Below, one piece after another: positions 45,150 to 57,170 of a stretch of DNA of 64,000 bases (positions are counted from its first letter, which is position 1; every line of letters starts with the position of its first letter). This DNA comes from Ricinus communis (taxonomy: Eukaryota > Streptophyta > Magnoliopsida > Malpighiales > Euphorbiaceae), in NCBI RefSeq assembly GCF_019578655.1, contig NC_063257.1, positions 17,174,001 through 17,238,000 of the forward strand, in the 5' to 3' direction. A program made the position numbers and the translations under genes. The notes under the pieces were generated by a model. It was not told where the DNA came from. It did not search any database and saw nothing but the letters and a program-made list of their open reading frames with translations.

Positions 45150-46680
45150 GAAAAATTCATTGGTCACAAAGTTATTCACTAGAGAAGAGGCAAATGTTAT
45201 TCTTCAAATCCCCGTCTGCTGACTCATGGGTGTGGCACTACTCCTAATATGGGAACTACCTAGTAAAGTCTGGGTATGAGGTGGCACATGGGCAGAAAGA
45301 GAGGCAACCGTCTGTAAAGATTTACAGGGCTACTACACCGGGCTAAGTAGGGACTTGGAAGGATCTTTAGAAACTAAAACTTCGTAGCAAGATTTTGATC
45401 TTCAGTGGCAGTTATTGAAATAAAGCCTCCCAACAAGAAAAAGATTACATATAAGGAATAGAGAACTGGAGGCTGCTTGTAGAACCTAGAAACCTGTGAG
45501 CACTTGGTGTTTGACTGCCCTAGAGCGAGAGCGGTATGGCTAGTGTCTCCCTTAGGGATTTGCACAGATGAACTCATCGGTAGGGATGTGGGGGAGAAAT
45601 GGAGGTGGTTGAGCCAGCAGTTGGGCAATCAAAATAATTAAAGGGCAGAGAATAGTATGCTTTTAATAGGGTCATTCTCTGGGAATTGCGAAAAGGCATA
45701 TGTTAGGGCCTTTCAAAATAAAGTATGGGAGCTTTAGGAGATTCTATCAAATGGCCTCAAACTCTTACGGTTAAATATATAAAAAGTACCACAACTGTGC
45801 CTAATATATCCATTTGGTACTACAATTTATAAATCAAAATTAATAGTACCTCTCATCTCTATCAATGAATCAGGCGACGGTGCCTACACACTTTTTGGTT
45901 ATTTTGTGCTAATGTGGCAGCCGAATTTCTCATCAGATAACATTTCATATTTTCTAATGTATCAATTTAACATGTTAGAATAAGATAAATTGATACATTA
46001 GGCAAGGTGACACGTTATCTAGTGAGGAATCTAACTACCACATTACACAAAACAATCAGAAACCATCGCCTGATTCATTAATAAAGAGGAAGGGTACTAG
46101 TAATTTTGATTTATGAGTTGCGGTACCAAATATATACATGAGGCATAGTTATGGTACCATTTGATTTTACCCAGCTCTACAAGAAAATAAAATGTTCCCT
46201 TAGTGCCTTCCTCCCCCTCAAAAGGTGCAAAAGTGTAGTATTATTGACCAGCGTGAATGGAGACTACCAAAGCAGTCGTATGTGAAACTCAACTTTGATG
46301 CAGCAACAAAATCAGGAAGTAACTAAGGTGGGATAGGAGTAATTGCTAGGGACCATAATGTTACTGTTATCTTCATGCATGCTAGGATTATACAGTACTT
46401 GTGTTCACTAGAACATATCGAAGCATGGGCCTTGAAGCGATTGTGATCACAAGAAGATTTGGCTTCTCTCATATAATACTGGAAGGGGATGCAAAGAGTA
46501 TTATTCAGGCAGTAGCTAAAATTGAACCTCCATTGCTAAGGACTACTACTATCTTTGAGGATGTCTGGAAGCTTTCCACTTCTTTTGTCATAGTTAATCA
46601 TTTTTATGTTTATAGGAATGTAAATTGGGTTGCCCATTTGGTGGCGAAAAAAGCCCTAATGTAGGAGCACTTAGCTCTCT
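45150..46680 (+). pseudogene. LINE (L1-type) 3' end: zinc-binding and RNase H domains
   Basis: The text CEHLVFDCPRARAVWLVSPL (about 45490-45550) fits the zinc-binding domain after the reverse transcriptase of plant LINEs. After an inserted foldback element, YVKLNFDAATKSGSN*GGIG (46278-46340) fits the plant-type RNase H domain. The open piece 46401-46664 continues it (LEGDAKSIIQAV, NWVAHLVAKKAL). Stops and frameshifts make it inactive. An A-rich stretch follows at about 46723. Confidence 0.7.
45786..46156. mobile_element. Foldback (MITE-like) element in the LINE
   Basis: Two arms of about 180 bp are inverted copies at roughly 80% identity by eye. Examples are AATGAATCAGGCGACGG on the left against its reverse complement CATCGCCTGATTCATT on the right. 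The centre folds perfectly (ATGTATCAATTTA...TAAATTGATACAT). It separates the two LINE domains. A TSD could not be fixed. Confidence 0.65.
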
Positions 46681-46789
46681 AACTCTATTACTCTGTACCT
46701 GTTACGTTTGAGTCTATTTTTGAAAAAAAAGAAGAGAAGGAAAGCTGGTCTCACCATCTCTCCATTGGACATTCTAAAGTTGGTGTATA

Positions 46790-47400
46790 CATTCGAGAAT
46801 ATGTTTTTTTAAGAAACTTCTGGGCACTAACAAAAAAATTACAGTTTTTTTAAAAAATTTATTTATATGGTATTCCTTTTTAGAATTTCGTTAGAAAAAA
46901 GATATCAACAATATACCTAAAAGATATTAAAATGATATTATTTAAATTCATATTATTGTGAAGTCAATTTTTATTTTATATTTTTATTCAGGATTTTTTC
47001 AGAAAAAAATGATACTAAAAGTATACCTAAAAGATACCTAAAATCTATCTATTTTAACTTATATTATTATGAGTTTTCTTTTTGGAATTTCATCCAAAAA
47101 AATATACTAAAAATATACCTGAAAGATACCGAAAGGATATTATTTTTAATTTGTATTACTGTAAATTTAGTTTTTATTTTATATCTTTTAATTTTTTATA
47201 ATTTCATCAGAAAAAAACAATAAGAGTATGATGTTGAAAATTTATTGTTATGAATTTCCTTTTTATAATTTCGTCTGAAAAATAAAATTAAAAGTATATC
47301 TATTAGGCACTGAAAGGATATTATTTTAATTTGTATTACATTGAAATCAGTCAAATGAACTAGATTTATTTTTTTATTTTATATCTTTATATTTGTTATT
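46790..47400. repeat. Degenerate AT-rich tandem repeat
   Basis: Four to five copies of a unit of about 120-130 bp. Each contains AATTTC-TC-GAAAAA, then AAAGTATACCTAAAAGATAC and ATATTATTT. The copies are diverged. No coding sequence. Confidence 0.5.
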
Positions 47401-47458
47401 CGTGAATTGAGATTAGTTAAATTGAAGACTAAAAATGGGGGGAAAGATGATTTTCACG

Positions 47459-48878
47459 TGATATACATAGTTTTACACATATTTGCTTGCATATTATTAT
47501 GCATTTTCTTAGCATCTATTGTGTTTTTATTCCAAGATCACCCGTATTTTGTGTTCAATTTCAAGCAAAGACGGACATAATCAGAAGCGTTTGACCTTGG
47601 GTTGACTTTTGAAAAGTCAACACAGCGCGTGTTAGAGCCCGTGTAGAAATTCTAAGGCTATGTAGCTTAAATACCTTGAAGCAACACAGTTCCCAAGGGT
47701 AACACGCCCCAGAGCATGGCCTATGTTGGTTAACACGGGCCAGAACACAGCCTTGCTTAATTTTGTCCATTCTGTCATTTGGAGACCAACACGGCCCGGA
47801 CACTGCCCTTGTTGAGGGACACGAGCTGAGAACGCTCCCATGTTTGCACATAGTATAAAAGGAATAGCTAAAAAGAGAAGAGAGAGTTCCAGATCGGCGA
47901 TTTTGACTCATCATCTTCCCTTGTAATTTTGCTATACGTGTTTTAGACATTTCAAGGAGGATTCTAGGAGACTGATCCTACCTTTTTATGTCAGATTCGT
48001 GACTCTTAGGATTGGATTAAAGATTCAAGAGGAGTTTTGGAGTAGATCAAGAGGCAATTCTAGAGATCATTTGCAGTACAAATCAAGGCTTTGAGTTGTT
48101 CATCCAATTCTAGGAAAAGGGTGTATATGTTTCAATTTCTTTATTCTTTCATTATAATTGAATTCCTATTTGTTTTAGACATGAACATCTGTAGCTAGAT
48201 TGATTGAACCCATTGGGGTTCCTTACTATGTTGGCTTTGTACTGAATTGTTAAGATTGTTTGAGTTTCTTTTCTTGTATTCTTTTTGCAATTAATAATGA
48301 AATTCCAGTTTTCATTGCATTGAATGTATTGATTACTATTCATAAAATTCTTTGAGCAATTGCAAAATTCTAATTGAGTTTGGAAACTTGGTTGCAAGAA
48401 CAAGTAAATTTTCACTTAGAGATAAGATTAATTAATTTGTCGGATTAAGAATTAATAAAGCTTAATAGAGGTGGATTAAAGCTTAAGGCTAACTTAATAA
48501 TTAATTGTTAGAAAGAGATTCCAACCTTAGGTTCTTAGGTTTAGTAATTCGATTGTCTCGATAGGGAACTGAATTCAGTTTAGAATCCGTCCACGAGTAG
48601 CATAATCGGACTCAATAATCTGTTATCCTTTGTTTGGTTACCAACTAGTCTATGTACTCTTTGCTCATTCATTCTCATATTACACTTAGAATTTAGTTTT
48701 TAGTCATTAGTAAATTTAGAAACCTCCGTTATTAATTTTAGGCTAGATAATAAGGAACAAAGTAGTAACTCTAGGATTTCACTTTCCCGAGGGATACGAT
48801 ATTTTTAATACTTGCCATTGTGCTAGGCTGCATCAATAGGTTCACTGTCTTAGTTGTAGTTGCATAAGTATCGCATCA
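47459..48878 (+). repeat. Athila-type 5' LTR
   Basis: It is 1420 bp, starts TGATATACATAG and ends TATCGCATCA. Palindromes of CACGGCCCG type lie at 47625-47830, followed by TATAAAAG (47854-47861) as TATA box. Confidence 0.8.
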
Positions 48879-48884
48879 AGTTTT

Positions 48885-48902
48885 TGGAGCCGTTGTTGGG
48901 GA
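48885..48902 (+). promoter_or_regulatory. tRNA-Asp primer-binding site
   Basis: TGGAGCCGTTGTTGGGGA matches 15 of 18 bases of the tRNA-Asp PBS, directly after the LTR. Confidence 0.8.
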
Positions 48903-49045
48903 TCTTGTTTAAAAACTAGAGTGAAATTTGCTATTTGTTACTTTAGTCATTTTTCTTTTCTTTTTTTTGTCGTTACTTTCTATTTAGTTATTCATTCATT
49001 AATTTGTTTGGGTTGTTGCTGCTTTGTTTATTTCAGGTAGTTTAT

Positions 49046-50472
49046 GACCAGGAGTTCTAATCCTGCACCAGTAGACCCTCTGCCCGAACAAGAACGATCC
49101 CTCAGGCAGCTGAGGAATCGATTAGACGTGGAGGTGGAGGAGCATATTTGGGATTCCAGTTCATATACCAGTAAATATGGGAGACGGCGACAACAACGTC
49201 GCTAAAGCAAACAGGACGATGTACGAGTTTGCTAGACCTTCCCTGGAGGGGACGCATACCAGTATATTGAGGCCACCTGTTGCAGCGAATAATTTTGAAA
49301 TTAAGCCAAATGTCATTCAGATGGTGCAGCAGAGTGTGTTGTTTGGGGGCTTGCACAGTGAAGATCCAAACTCCACATCATGAACTTTTTAGAGATTTGC
49401 GATACCTTCAAGATTAATAGGACTACTGATGATGCCATTAGGCTTAGGCTGTTTCCATTTTCCTTGAGAGATAGAGCAAAGAGATGGCTACAGTCCATAC
49501 CAGCCAACACTATCACCACCTGGAATTTTTTGGCTGAGAAGTTTATTTATAAGTATATTGAGGCCACCTGTTGTAGCGAATAATTTTGAAATTAAGCCAA
49601 ATGTCATTCAGATGGTGCAACAGAGTGTGCAACTTGGGGGCTTGCCCAATGAAGATCCTAACGCCCACATCGCGAACTTCTTGGAGATTTGTGATACCTT
49701 TAAGATTAATGGGACTACCAATGATACCATTCGGCTTAGGCTGTTTCCATTTTCTTTGAGGGATAGATAAAAAATATGGCTACAGTCCCTACCAGCCAAC
49801 ACCATCACCATCTAGAATTCTTTGGCTGAGAAGTTTCTTTATAAGTATATTGAGGCCACCTGTTGCAGCGAATAATTTTGAAATTAAGCCAAATGTCATT
49901 CAGATGGTGCAACAGAGTGTGCAGTTTGGGGGCTTTCCTAGTGAAGATCCTAACGCCCACATCGCGAACTTCTTAGAGATTTGTGATACCTTCAAGATTA
50001 ATGGGACTACCGATGATGCCATTTGGCTTAGGCTGTTTCCATTTTCCTTGAGAGAGCAAAGAGATGGCTATAGTCCCTACCAGACAACACCATCATCACC
50101 TAGAATTCTTAAGCTGAGAAGTTTCTTTATAAGTACTTTCCTCCTACTAAGACTGCAAAAATGCATAATGATATTTCTTCTTTTGTGCAATTTGATAATG
50201 AGAGCATGTATAATGCATGGGAGAGGTACAAGGACTTGCTGAGATGTTGCCCACACCACGATTTGCCATTATAGATGCAGGTGTAGACTTTTTACAGTGC
50301 TAGAACTCAGCCACGAGGCAAATGGTGGATGCAGCTGCAGGTGGGGCCATCAATAGTAAGACACTAGAGTAGGCCTAGAACTTAATTGAGAAGATGGCCA
50401 TGAACACTTATCAATGGCAGTCTTCTAGGAGTAGGCCAGGACGGTAGGGAGTGGTGAACCAAGTAGATTTTA
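49046..50472 (+). pseudogene. Athila-type gag with an internal triplication
   Basis: It begins MTRSSNPAPVDPLPEQERSL at 49046, shifts frame before GDGDNNVAKANRTMYEFARP, and then contains the gag core three times (see the repeat at 49263). After the third copy it continues [20 protein letters not shown] and then decays. It is cut at 50472 by the LTR of a chromovirus in the opposite orientation. No pol is left. Confidence 0.8.
49263..50140 (+). repeat. Tandem triplication of a 291/292-bp gag segment
   Basis: The segment from TATTGAGGCCACC to GAAGTTTATTTATAAG occurs three times, starting at 49263, 49554 and 49846 (periods 291 and 292). It covers the core of the gag domain, from [17 protein letters not shown] to LAEKFIYKY. 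The joints fall at AAGTATATTG, where the end of one copy (aagta) meets the start of the next (agtat), a short microhomology. The first period is a multiple of three and the second is not. Confidence 0.85.
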
Positions 50473-50732
50473 TGTGAAACCTGTAAAGGATGTAAGGCAT
50501 ACATTGTATGCATATGACTGATACATAACATGTCTCTTAATAACTAATTTTTAACTCACAAATTAATATGTATAATAAAAACTATTTATATGAGTCATAC
50601 ATATCACAAACCAAAAAGCTCACAACATCAAATAGTTCACTCTTTTTTTATATACACATAAAATACACCAGTCTTATACATGATAATAAAATTCACTAGA
50701 CATGTCAATGTTCAAGAAAACCTGAGGGCGAC

Positions 50733-52172
50733 TGATGTGCGTAGAATACACACATCTAAATAGGGATTTTAAGGCAGAATTTATGTATATTTGGATGTGA
50801 ATTGGTCCCAACACTCACCCTATGCATTTGTTTGTGTGCTTTAGGTCCAAAAGAAGTCAAAGAGTGATAAAGGGAAGAATTAGACGTCAAAGTTGCCGAA
50901 ACAAGTCAAGTTTGCTCATCCCTAATCTGAACATGGCCGTGTTGGTTTCAACACTGGCCATGTTCCCAACACGTGCACTAACACGGCCGTGTTGGTGCTT
51001 CAAACATCAAAGAAACATAAGTTTTAGGGAGCACGGCCACAAAGAGTAACACGGGCATCAACACCAGCCCGTGTTGGGAACACGGCCACCAACACGGCCG
51101 TGTTGGTGGCGACAGGGGGAATTAGTTAAAAGAAAGAAGATAGGAAAAAAAGAAAAGAGAGCGGGGGAGAACGTCCCAAACCCTAATATTTCTCTCTCTA
51201 AGGGTTTTCTGAGCTGGAACTAAGGGAAAAGGAGACTTGGATCAAGGTTTCAAGCGGATTCCCTTCAAAGATTGAAGATTGGGCGAGGTTCGTTGATTGG
51301 TTTTCAAATCAAGTAAGAGGAACAAGAATTGATTCAATTCGAGCAAGAGGAATTGGGGTTGTTTACTCTCATCCAAGAGTGTAATCAGGTTTTCTCTACC
51401 TTTACTCATTGTTGTAATTGAATGCTTGTGTATTTTGATAATGAACATGATTAGCTAGATTGAATAAATCCATTGGGATTTCTTTACTATGTTGGCTTAA
51501 TATTATATTGTTGGATTGTTTGGGTTAGTTTTGTATTCTTTTTGCTTTCAGTATTAATAAGATAATGCAGCATTCATGAGACGTTGTGAATTATGTGTTT
51601 AGATTGCTTTGTGTGATTGAGAAGTCCATTTGGCAATTGGAATTTTGAATAGCAAGAACTGGTTAATAATCGCTTAGAGATAAGGATAATTAACTAGCCG
51701 GATTAAGAATTAACAAAGCTTAATAGAGGCGGATTAAAGCTTAATACTAATTTAAGAATCAATTGTTAGGAAGAGATTCCAACTTTAGGTTATTAGATTT
51801 AGGAATTCAGTTATCTCGAGAGAGAAACCGAATTCGGTTAAGAATTCATCCACGGGTAGCATAATTAGACTCACCAATCCTTTATCTGTTGTTTGATTGC
51901 CAACTAGTTTAGGTTCCCTTTGGGTTTGCTTTCTTGTCTTAGTTGTTTTAGTTATCAATTACTCCTGTATCTCCCTTAGAATTTAGCTTGTAGCTATTAG
52001 TTAGTTTAGAAATTATTCATCACTAATTTTAGGTTAATATAACAAAGAACAAAGGAGTAACTCTGGGCTTTCACTTTTGCGAGGAATACGACCTTGATAC
52101 TCGCCATTAGTGCTAGACTGCATCGATAGGTACACTACCTTAGATTGTAGCTAACACAAGTAGCACACATCA
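50733..52172 (+). mobile_element. Solo Athila-type LTR (AACACGG subtype)
   Basis: It starts TGATGTGCGTAG and ends GCACACATCA, about 1440 bp. It belongs to the same subtype as 59658-61088. The candidate TSD gcgac (50728-50732 and 52214-52218) would leave 41 bp of post-LTR, PBS-like sequence (AGTTTTTGACCTCC) on the right. Confidence 0.7.
50940..51110 (+). promoter_or_regulatory. Palindrome cluster in LTR U3
   Basis: Several copies of AACACGGCCGTGTT or close variants occur. The last (51085-51110) is a perfect 26-bp palindrome with half-site GCCACCAACACGG. Another perfect 14-bp one is at 50980-50993. Confidence 0.55.
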
Positions 52173-52218
52173 AGTTTTTGACCTCCTGCTGACCCACTTG
52201 ACAGAATGCTAGTGCGAC

Positions 52219-53647
52219 TGATGTAAATGTTTCATCAAGATCAATTATAATTCTTCTAACCCTGAAAAATAATGCATAGGAGTGAGCCTCTAACTCAGCA
52301 AAAGAATAACATAATTTCCTATGAAAAATAACACAATCAAACATGTAGTATTATCAAGCATCAAACCATTCGATATTTAATTATGACTTTATAGTCATAG
52401 TATTTTCTTTAGGACAACAATGAACTTGTGAATTATATTTAATTCTATAATAATTTTTTAAAATTTTCATGGATCCCCAAACGCACACCCACCATAATCT
52501 TGTGGGGAATTCTATCACACAGCCTTGCCTCATTCACAAGTAGCATTGCGTCCTTATATTTATCTAACTATAATTCTTATATTTACATATATCACATACC
52601 ACTCCATTTAAATAATTAACATCTCTATAATATATAAGAAACCATAATATACCCATGATATACTAAAAATATACCATATTTCAACATGGCAGATTTAATA
52701 GTGTACATTCAAAAATACACCAAAAATTTCCACATTAGGAATTCCAAAATCATATTCTCCAGATCAGTGATATTATAAGTCGAAATTAATTTGAAACTGA
52801 TTTTACATCAATTCGATGTGCATAGAAAGAGAAACATCAAAAATAATCCACCGTGGTCAAGTTGTCAATAAAATTAAGCAATAGAAAGTATGATCCACAT
52901 TGCCATCAAAACAGCAAAATCAAGCTTTCTCTATTTCTATAAAATTGGTACGTTACATCTCAAATTTTCTATAGCAACAAGCAGCACTCCATTTGGGGTT
53001 ATAAAACTTTAGACATGGCTAAATCAAATATACTGTTCACATTATAACAGGACACCCGAATTCACCAATCAATATTCATATGTACAATCTCATTTCGAAA
53101 ACAATCACCTACCAATACTATAATTAAAAATCACTATAAACAAAAATTAACATCTATTAATATATTATATACATTTTTCTTAATCAATCAATTTAACAAA
53201 TAAATTATAATTATTTACTTTATGTTATATTCACATAGAACGTTAAGTTATTCACTTACTTTTATTACTCCATTTTCTTTGCTTGTATTTACTTGGTGTC
53301 ACCCTCATTCCCAATTGGTTTAGCTGAAATAGATCATAATTTACTTATTTATAATACCCAAAAATAATAAAATTTCATCTAGCGTGATAACATCACTAAA
53401 CTATCTAAATACATGTGACTGCCAACTGACAGAATTAATAGGGTGAATTAAAAAATCCACCAAAGCTTCTATACAAACTATTTCATGATGAAACTTTTCA
53501 CATCACTAACCTTATGTGTCTAATATAATTTAAAACTAATTTTGTTTCAATTGGAGGTGTATAGAGAAAGATCCCTAATAAATAATCCATATTACTCAGA
53601 CTAAAGATGGAAATTGAACAATAAAATGTTTTCTCTTATTATACTAA
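52219..53647 (-). repeat. Middle part of the chromovirus 3' LTR
   Basis: AT-rich, no ORF. It is assigned by position between the two nested elements and by the block resembling the solo LTR at 5270-7616. Exact identity needs alignment to the 5' LTR outside the window. Confidence 0.5.
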
Positions 53648-54026
53648 TGTAATACCCGAAATCTTTCTTTTTAATAATAATAATAATATTAGTAATAACT
53701 AATAACGAGTTTTTAATTAATTCAATTAAGTGTTAGGGTTAAATTGACAATAAATTGATAACTAATTTTCAAATAAGAGCTAAAAATATAATTGCTTTAG
53801 TTTGGGGTCTAAATGAAAATTTGTATGGTTGGTATTGTTGTACTTAAAGGTGTCTGTAAGGGTATTTTAGTAATTTCACATTTAAAAGCAAGGGTAAATA
53901 AGTATTATCTATTTTCAATAATTTTAATTTGGCCTAAATTAAGTAGTTAGGGGCTTAATTGAAAAGCTAAAGAAAAGTTGGAGGGTTAAACAAAACTTTA
54001 CAGTAATTAAAAAAGATGAGGGACTA

Positions 54027-54846
54027 TGATATAAATCAAGGCTGCCATGAGATTACATTGCAAAGGCATGAACCAAAAGGTCCAAAATGGAAATGCAACT
54101 CATGCATGAAAACAAGAGTCCAACCTTATAATGAAGCATTCAGTCCATTTTGAAGAATAAAAGCCATTCGGCTATGATTAGGCCTTTGGGCTTAATTCAT
54201 ATTTATATGGGTTCTTATCTTTTGAGTCTTAGCTTAAGTAATTGTTTTAGTTTATTTTTTTTCAATTAATGATTATTTTATTAGGTGTGAGTTATATGTG
54301 TGTTGTGTCGAGTTACAAATGAGTGCACATGTTTAGTTGTCATTCGGGAGTTATAAAATGAGGGCCATCAATGTAAAAAACAGCCATTTTTAATGAGCTT
54401 TAAGGGGAATTAAAGGGAAAACGTGGGAAAGCTCAAAAGACATCTATTTAGGTTTTCTTTGTCTTGTTTTGGCTATAAATATCAAAGCCAAATTCATTTG
54501 TAAACATAGAATTGATGAATGATAATCTTTGTTTGCTCTTTGTGAGTGTTTTTGCTTAAGTTCTTGCATGAACTTTGAACTTATCAAACTATTTTTAGTT
54601 TGTGGCATTCTCTAACCAAAATCTTGTGTTTGATTCTTAACTTATCAAATCATACTTGGTTTGTGGCGAATGGGGTTGAATTCAAGTGCTAGTTTCATTG
54701 TTGGAACTAGTTTTCCCTAACTTCACTTGAGGAGATCCTTAGGTTTTTGAATCATCTTGATTGGAGGGTGTTTTCTTGCATTCCATGTGTATCATAACTC
54801 ATTAGTTATTGGGGTGTATGGTTGCTAAGATGATGATTTCCTATCA
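54027..54846 (+). repeat. LTR of array unit 1
   Basis: 820 bp, from TGATATAAATCAAGG to TTTCCTATCA, followed by the PBS at 54849-54860. In units 2 and 3 the last bases are CTATTA instead of CTATCA. Confidence 0.85.
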
Positions 54847-54972
54847 TTTGGTATCAGAGCTTGCTTCAAGTTGAGGTTTGCTTATCTTTGTGTTTTCTTG
54901 TGTTATTAAAGTTTCTCATCTTCTCTACTTTTTTTTTAGTGTCGAAATCTTCGTTATCAATCTTATGATAAG

Positions 54973-55422
54973 ATGTGGGGTCAAAGAAATGATTGTTATG
55001 GAGACTATAGACAAAAATTTTATTCTTCTAAATCTAAACCTAAGAGGTTGGATAGACAACCAAGTCTAGTTTTTGTTGATGAATTATCCAAGGAGAACAA
55101 AGCTTTAAGAATCGGTCTTGAAGCATTTAAGCATGAACTTGAAGAGTTCAAGATGTTGACTAATAGCTTTCTTAAGCATCTTAAAGATAAAGCCGATTCT
55201 AAGCCATCATTGAAGACTAACATCGATGATGTAAAGGAGGTAAATTGCTCTACTGAAGTCAATGTAGATTTTAAAGACTTGATAATTGAAGATGGCAAGA
55301 GAGACAATGACTTGTTACCTTTGAATGAATTCAATAATGAAGAGTTTGTCGCTGATGGAGAGGCACTGGTTCAGTTAGTGAAGAATGAAAGAGTTTTGCT
55401 TAATAAAACCGAGACTTTTTAG
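54973..55422 (+). CDS. 149-residue ORF of unknown function, unit 1
   Basis: It begins MWGQRNDCYGDYRQKFYSSK and continues with a basic stretch (KSKPKRLDRQP), a predicted coiled coil (ELSKENKALRIGLEAFKHEL) and an acidic end (EEFVADGEALVQLVKNERVL). I do not recognise it; position fits a reduced gag-like protein. The frame is open upstream to the AG after a T-run (about 54939), so it may be a second exon with a start further 5'. Confidence 0.55.
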   Translation: MWGQRNDCYGDYRQKFYSSKSKPKRLDRQPSLVFVDELSKENKALRIGLEAFKHELEEFKMLTNSFLKHLKDKADSKPSLKTNIDDVKEVNCSTEVNVDFKDLIIEDGKRDNDLLPLNEFNNEEFVADGEALVQLVKNERVLLNKTETF

Positions 55423-55598
55423 CATGTTGAATTTATTGGTATTAAAAATATTATTTGTTCTAAAGTTCCTCTAATCACTATTGTGAAGGAATTGCAGGTT
55501 CATGATGGCATTCCATTATCTTTTGAGATTATATATTTATTTCTTTCGCAATATTTGGGCAAAATTCGAGGACGAATTTTATTTCAAGAAAGGGGGAA

Positions 55599-57170
55599 TG
55601 ATATGAATCAAGGCTGCCATGAGATTACATTGCAAAGGCATGAACCAAAAGGTCCAAAATGGAAATGCAACTCATGCATGAAAACAAAAGTCCAACCTTA
55701 TAATGAAGCATTAAGTCCATTTTGAAGAATAAAAGTCATTCCGCTATGATTAAGCCTTTGGGCTTAATTCATATTTATATGGGTTCTTATCTTTTGGAGT
55801 TTAGCTTAACTAATTATTTTAGTTTATTTTTATTTAATTAAGGATTATTTTATTAGGTGTGAGTTATATGTGTGTTGTGTGGAGTTACAAATGAGTGCAC
55901 ATGTTTAGTTGTCATTTGGGAGTTACAAAATAAGGGCCATCAATGTAAAAAACAGCCATTTTTAATGAGTTTTAAGGGGAGTTAAAGGAAAACGTGGGAA
56001 AGCTCAAAATACATCTATTTAGGTTTTCTTTGTCTTGTTTTGGCTATAAATATCAAAGCCAAATTCATTTGTAAACATAGAATTGATGAATGATAATCTT
56101 TGTTTGCTCTTTGTGAGTGTTTTTGCTTAAGTTCTTGCATTAACTTTGAAGTTATCAAACTATTTTTAGTTTGTGGCGTTCTCTAACCAAAATCTTGTGT
56201 TTGATTCTTAACTTATCAAATCATACTTGGTTTGTGGCGAATGGGGTTGAATTCAAGTGCTAGTTTCATTGTTGGAACTAGTTTTCCCTAACTTCACTTG
56301 AGGAGATCCTTGGGTTTTTGAATCATCTTGATTGAAGGGTGTTTTCTTGCATTCCATGTGTATCATAACTCATTAGTTATTGGGGTGTATGGTTGCTAAG
56401 ATGATGATTTCCTATTATTTGGTATCAGAGCTTGCTTCAAGTTGAGGTTTGCTTATCTTTGTGTTTTCTTGTGTTATTAAAGTTTCTCATCTTCTCTACT
56501 TTTTTTTTTAGTGTCGAAATCTTCGTTATCAATCTTATGATAAGATGTGGGGTCAAAGAAATGATTGTTATGGAGACTATAGACAAAATTTTTATTCTTC
56601 TAAATCTAAACCTAAGAGGTTGGATAGACAACCAAGTCTAGTTTTTGTTGATGAATTATCCAAGGAGAACAAAGCTTTAAGAATCGGTCTTGAAGCATTT
56701 AAGCATGAACTTGAAGAGTTCAAGATGTTGACTAATAGCTTTCTTAAGCATCTTAAAGATAAAGCCGATTCTAAGCCATCATTGAAGACTAACATCGATG
56801 ATGTAAAGGAGGTAAATTGCTCTACTGAAGTCAATGTAGATTTTAAAGACTTGATAATTGGAGATGGCAAGAGAGACAATGACTTGTTACCTTTGAATGA
56901 ATTCAATAATGAAGAGTTTGTCGCTGATGGAGAGGCACTGGTTCAGTTAGTGAAGAATGAAAGAGTTTTGCTTAATAAAACCGAGACTTTTTAGCATGTT
57001 GAACTTATTGGTATTAAAAATATTATTTGTTCTAAAGTTCCTCTAATCACTATTGTGAAGGAATTGCAGGTTCATGATGGCATTCCATTATCGTTTGAGA
57101 TTATATGTTTATTTCTTTCGCAATATTTGGGCAAAATTCGAGGACGAATTTTATTTCAAGAAAGGGGGAA
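55599..57170 (+). repeat. Array unit 2
   Basis: It has the same layout as unit 1: LTR 55599-56417, PBS 56420-56431, PPT before 57171. It differs from unit 1 by scattered single bases. Confidence 0.85.
56545..56994 (+). CDS. 149-residue ORF of unknown function, unit 2
   Basis: The length and frame match unit 1, with few substitutions (for example Lys to Asn at residue 15 and a Glu to Gly change in LIIEDGK). All three direct copies keep the frame open. Confidence 0.55.
   Translation: MWGQRNDCYGDYRQNFYSSKSKPKRLDRQPSLVFVDELSKENKALRIGLEAFKHELEEFKMLTNSFLKHLKDKADSKPSLKTNIDDVKEVNCSTEVNVDFKDLIIGDGKRDNDLLPLNEFNNEEFVADGEALVQLVKNERVLLNKTETF

Noticed and set aside
55483..55725. 80-residue frame in each array unit
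   Set aside because: It starts at a GTG and runs through the PPT into the LTR. The frame resembling a Ty3 pol tail is a different one.
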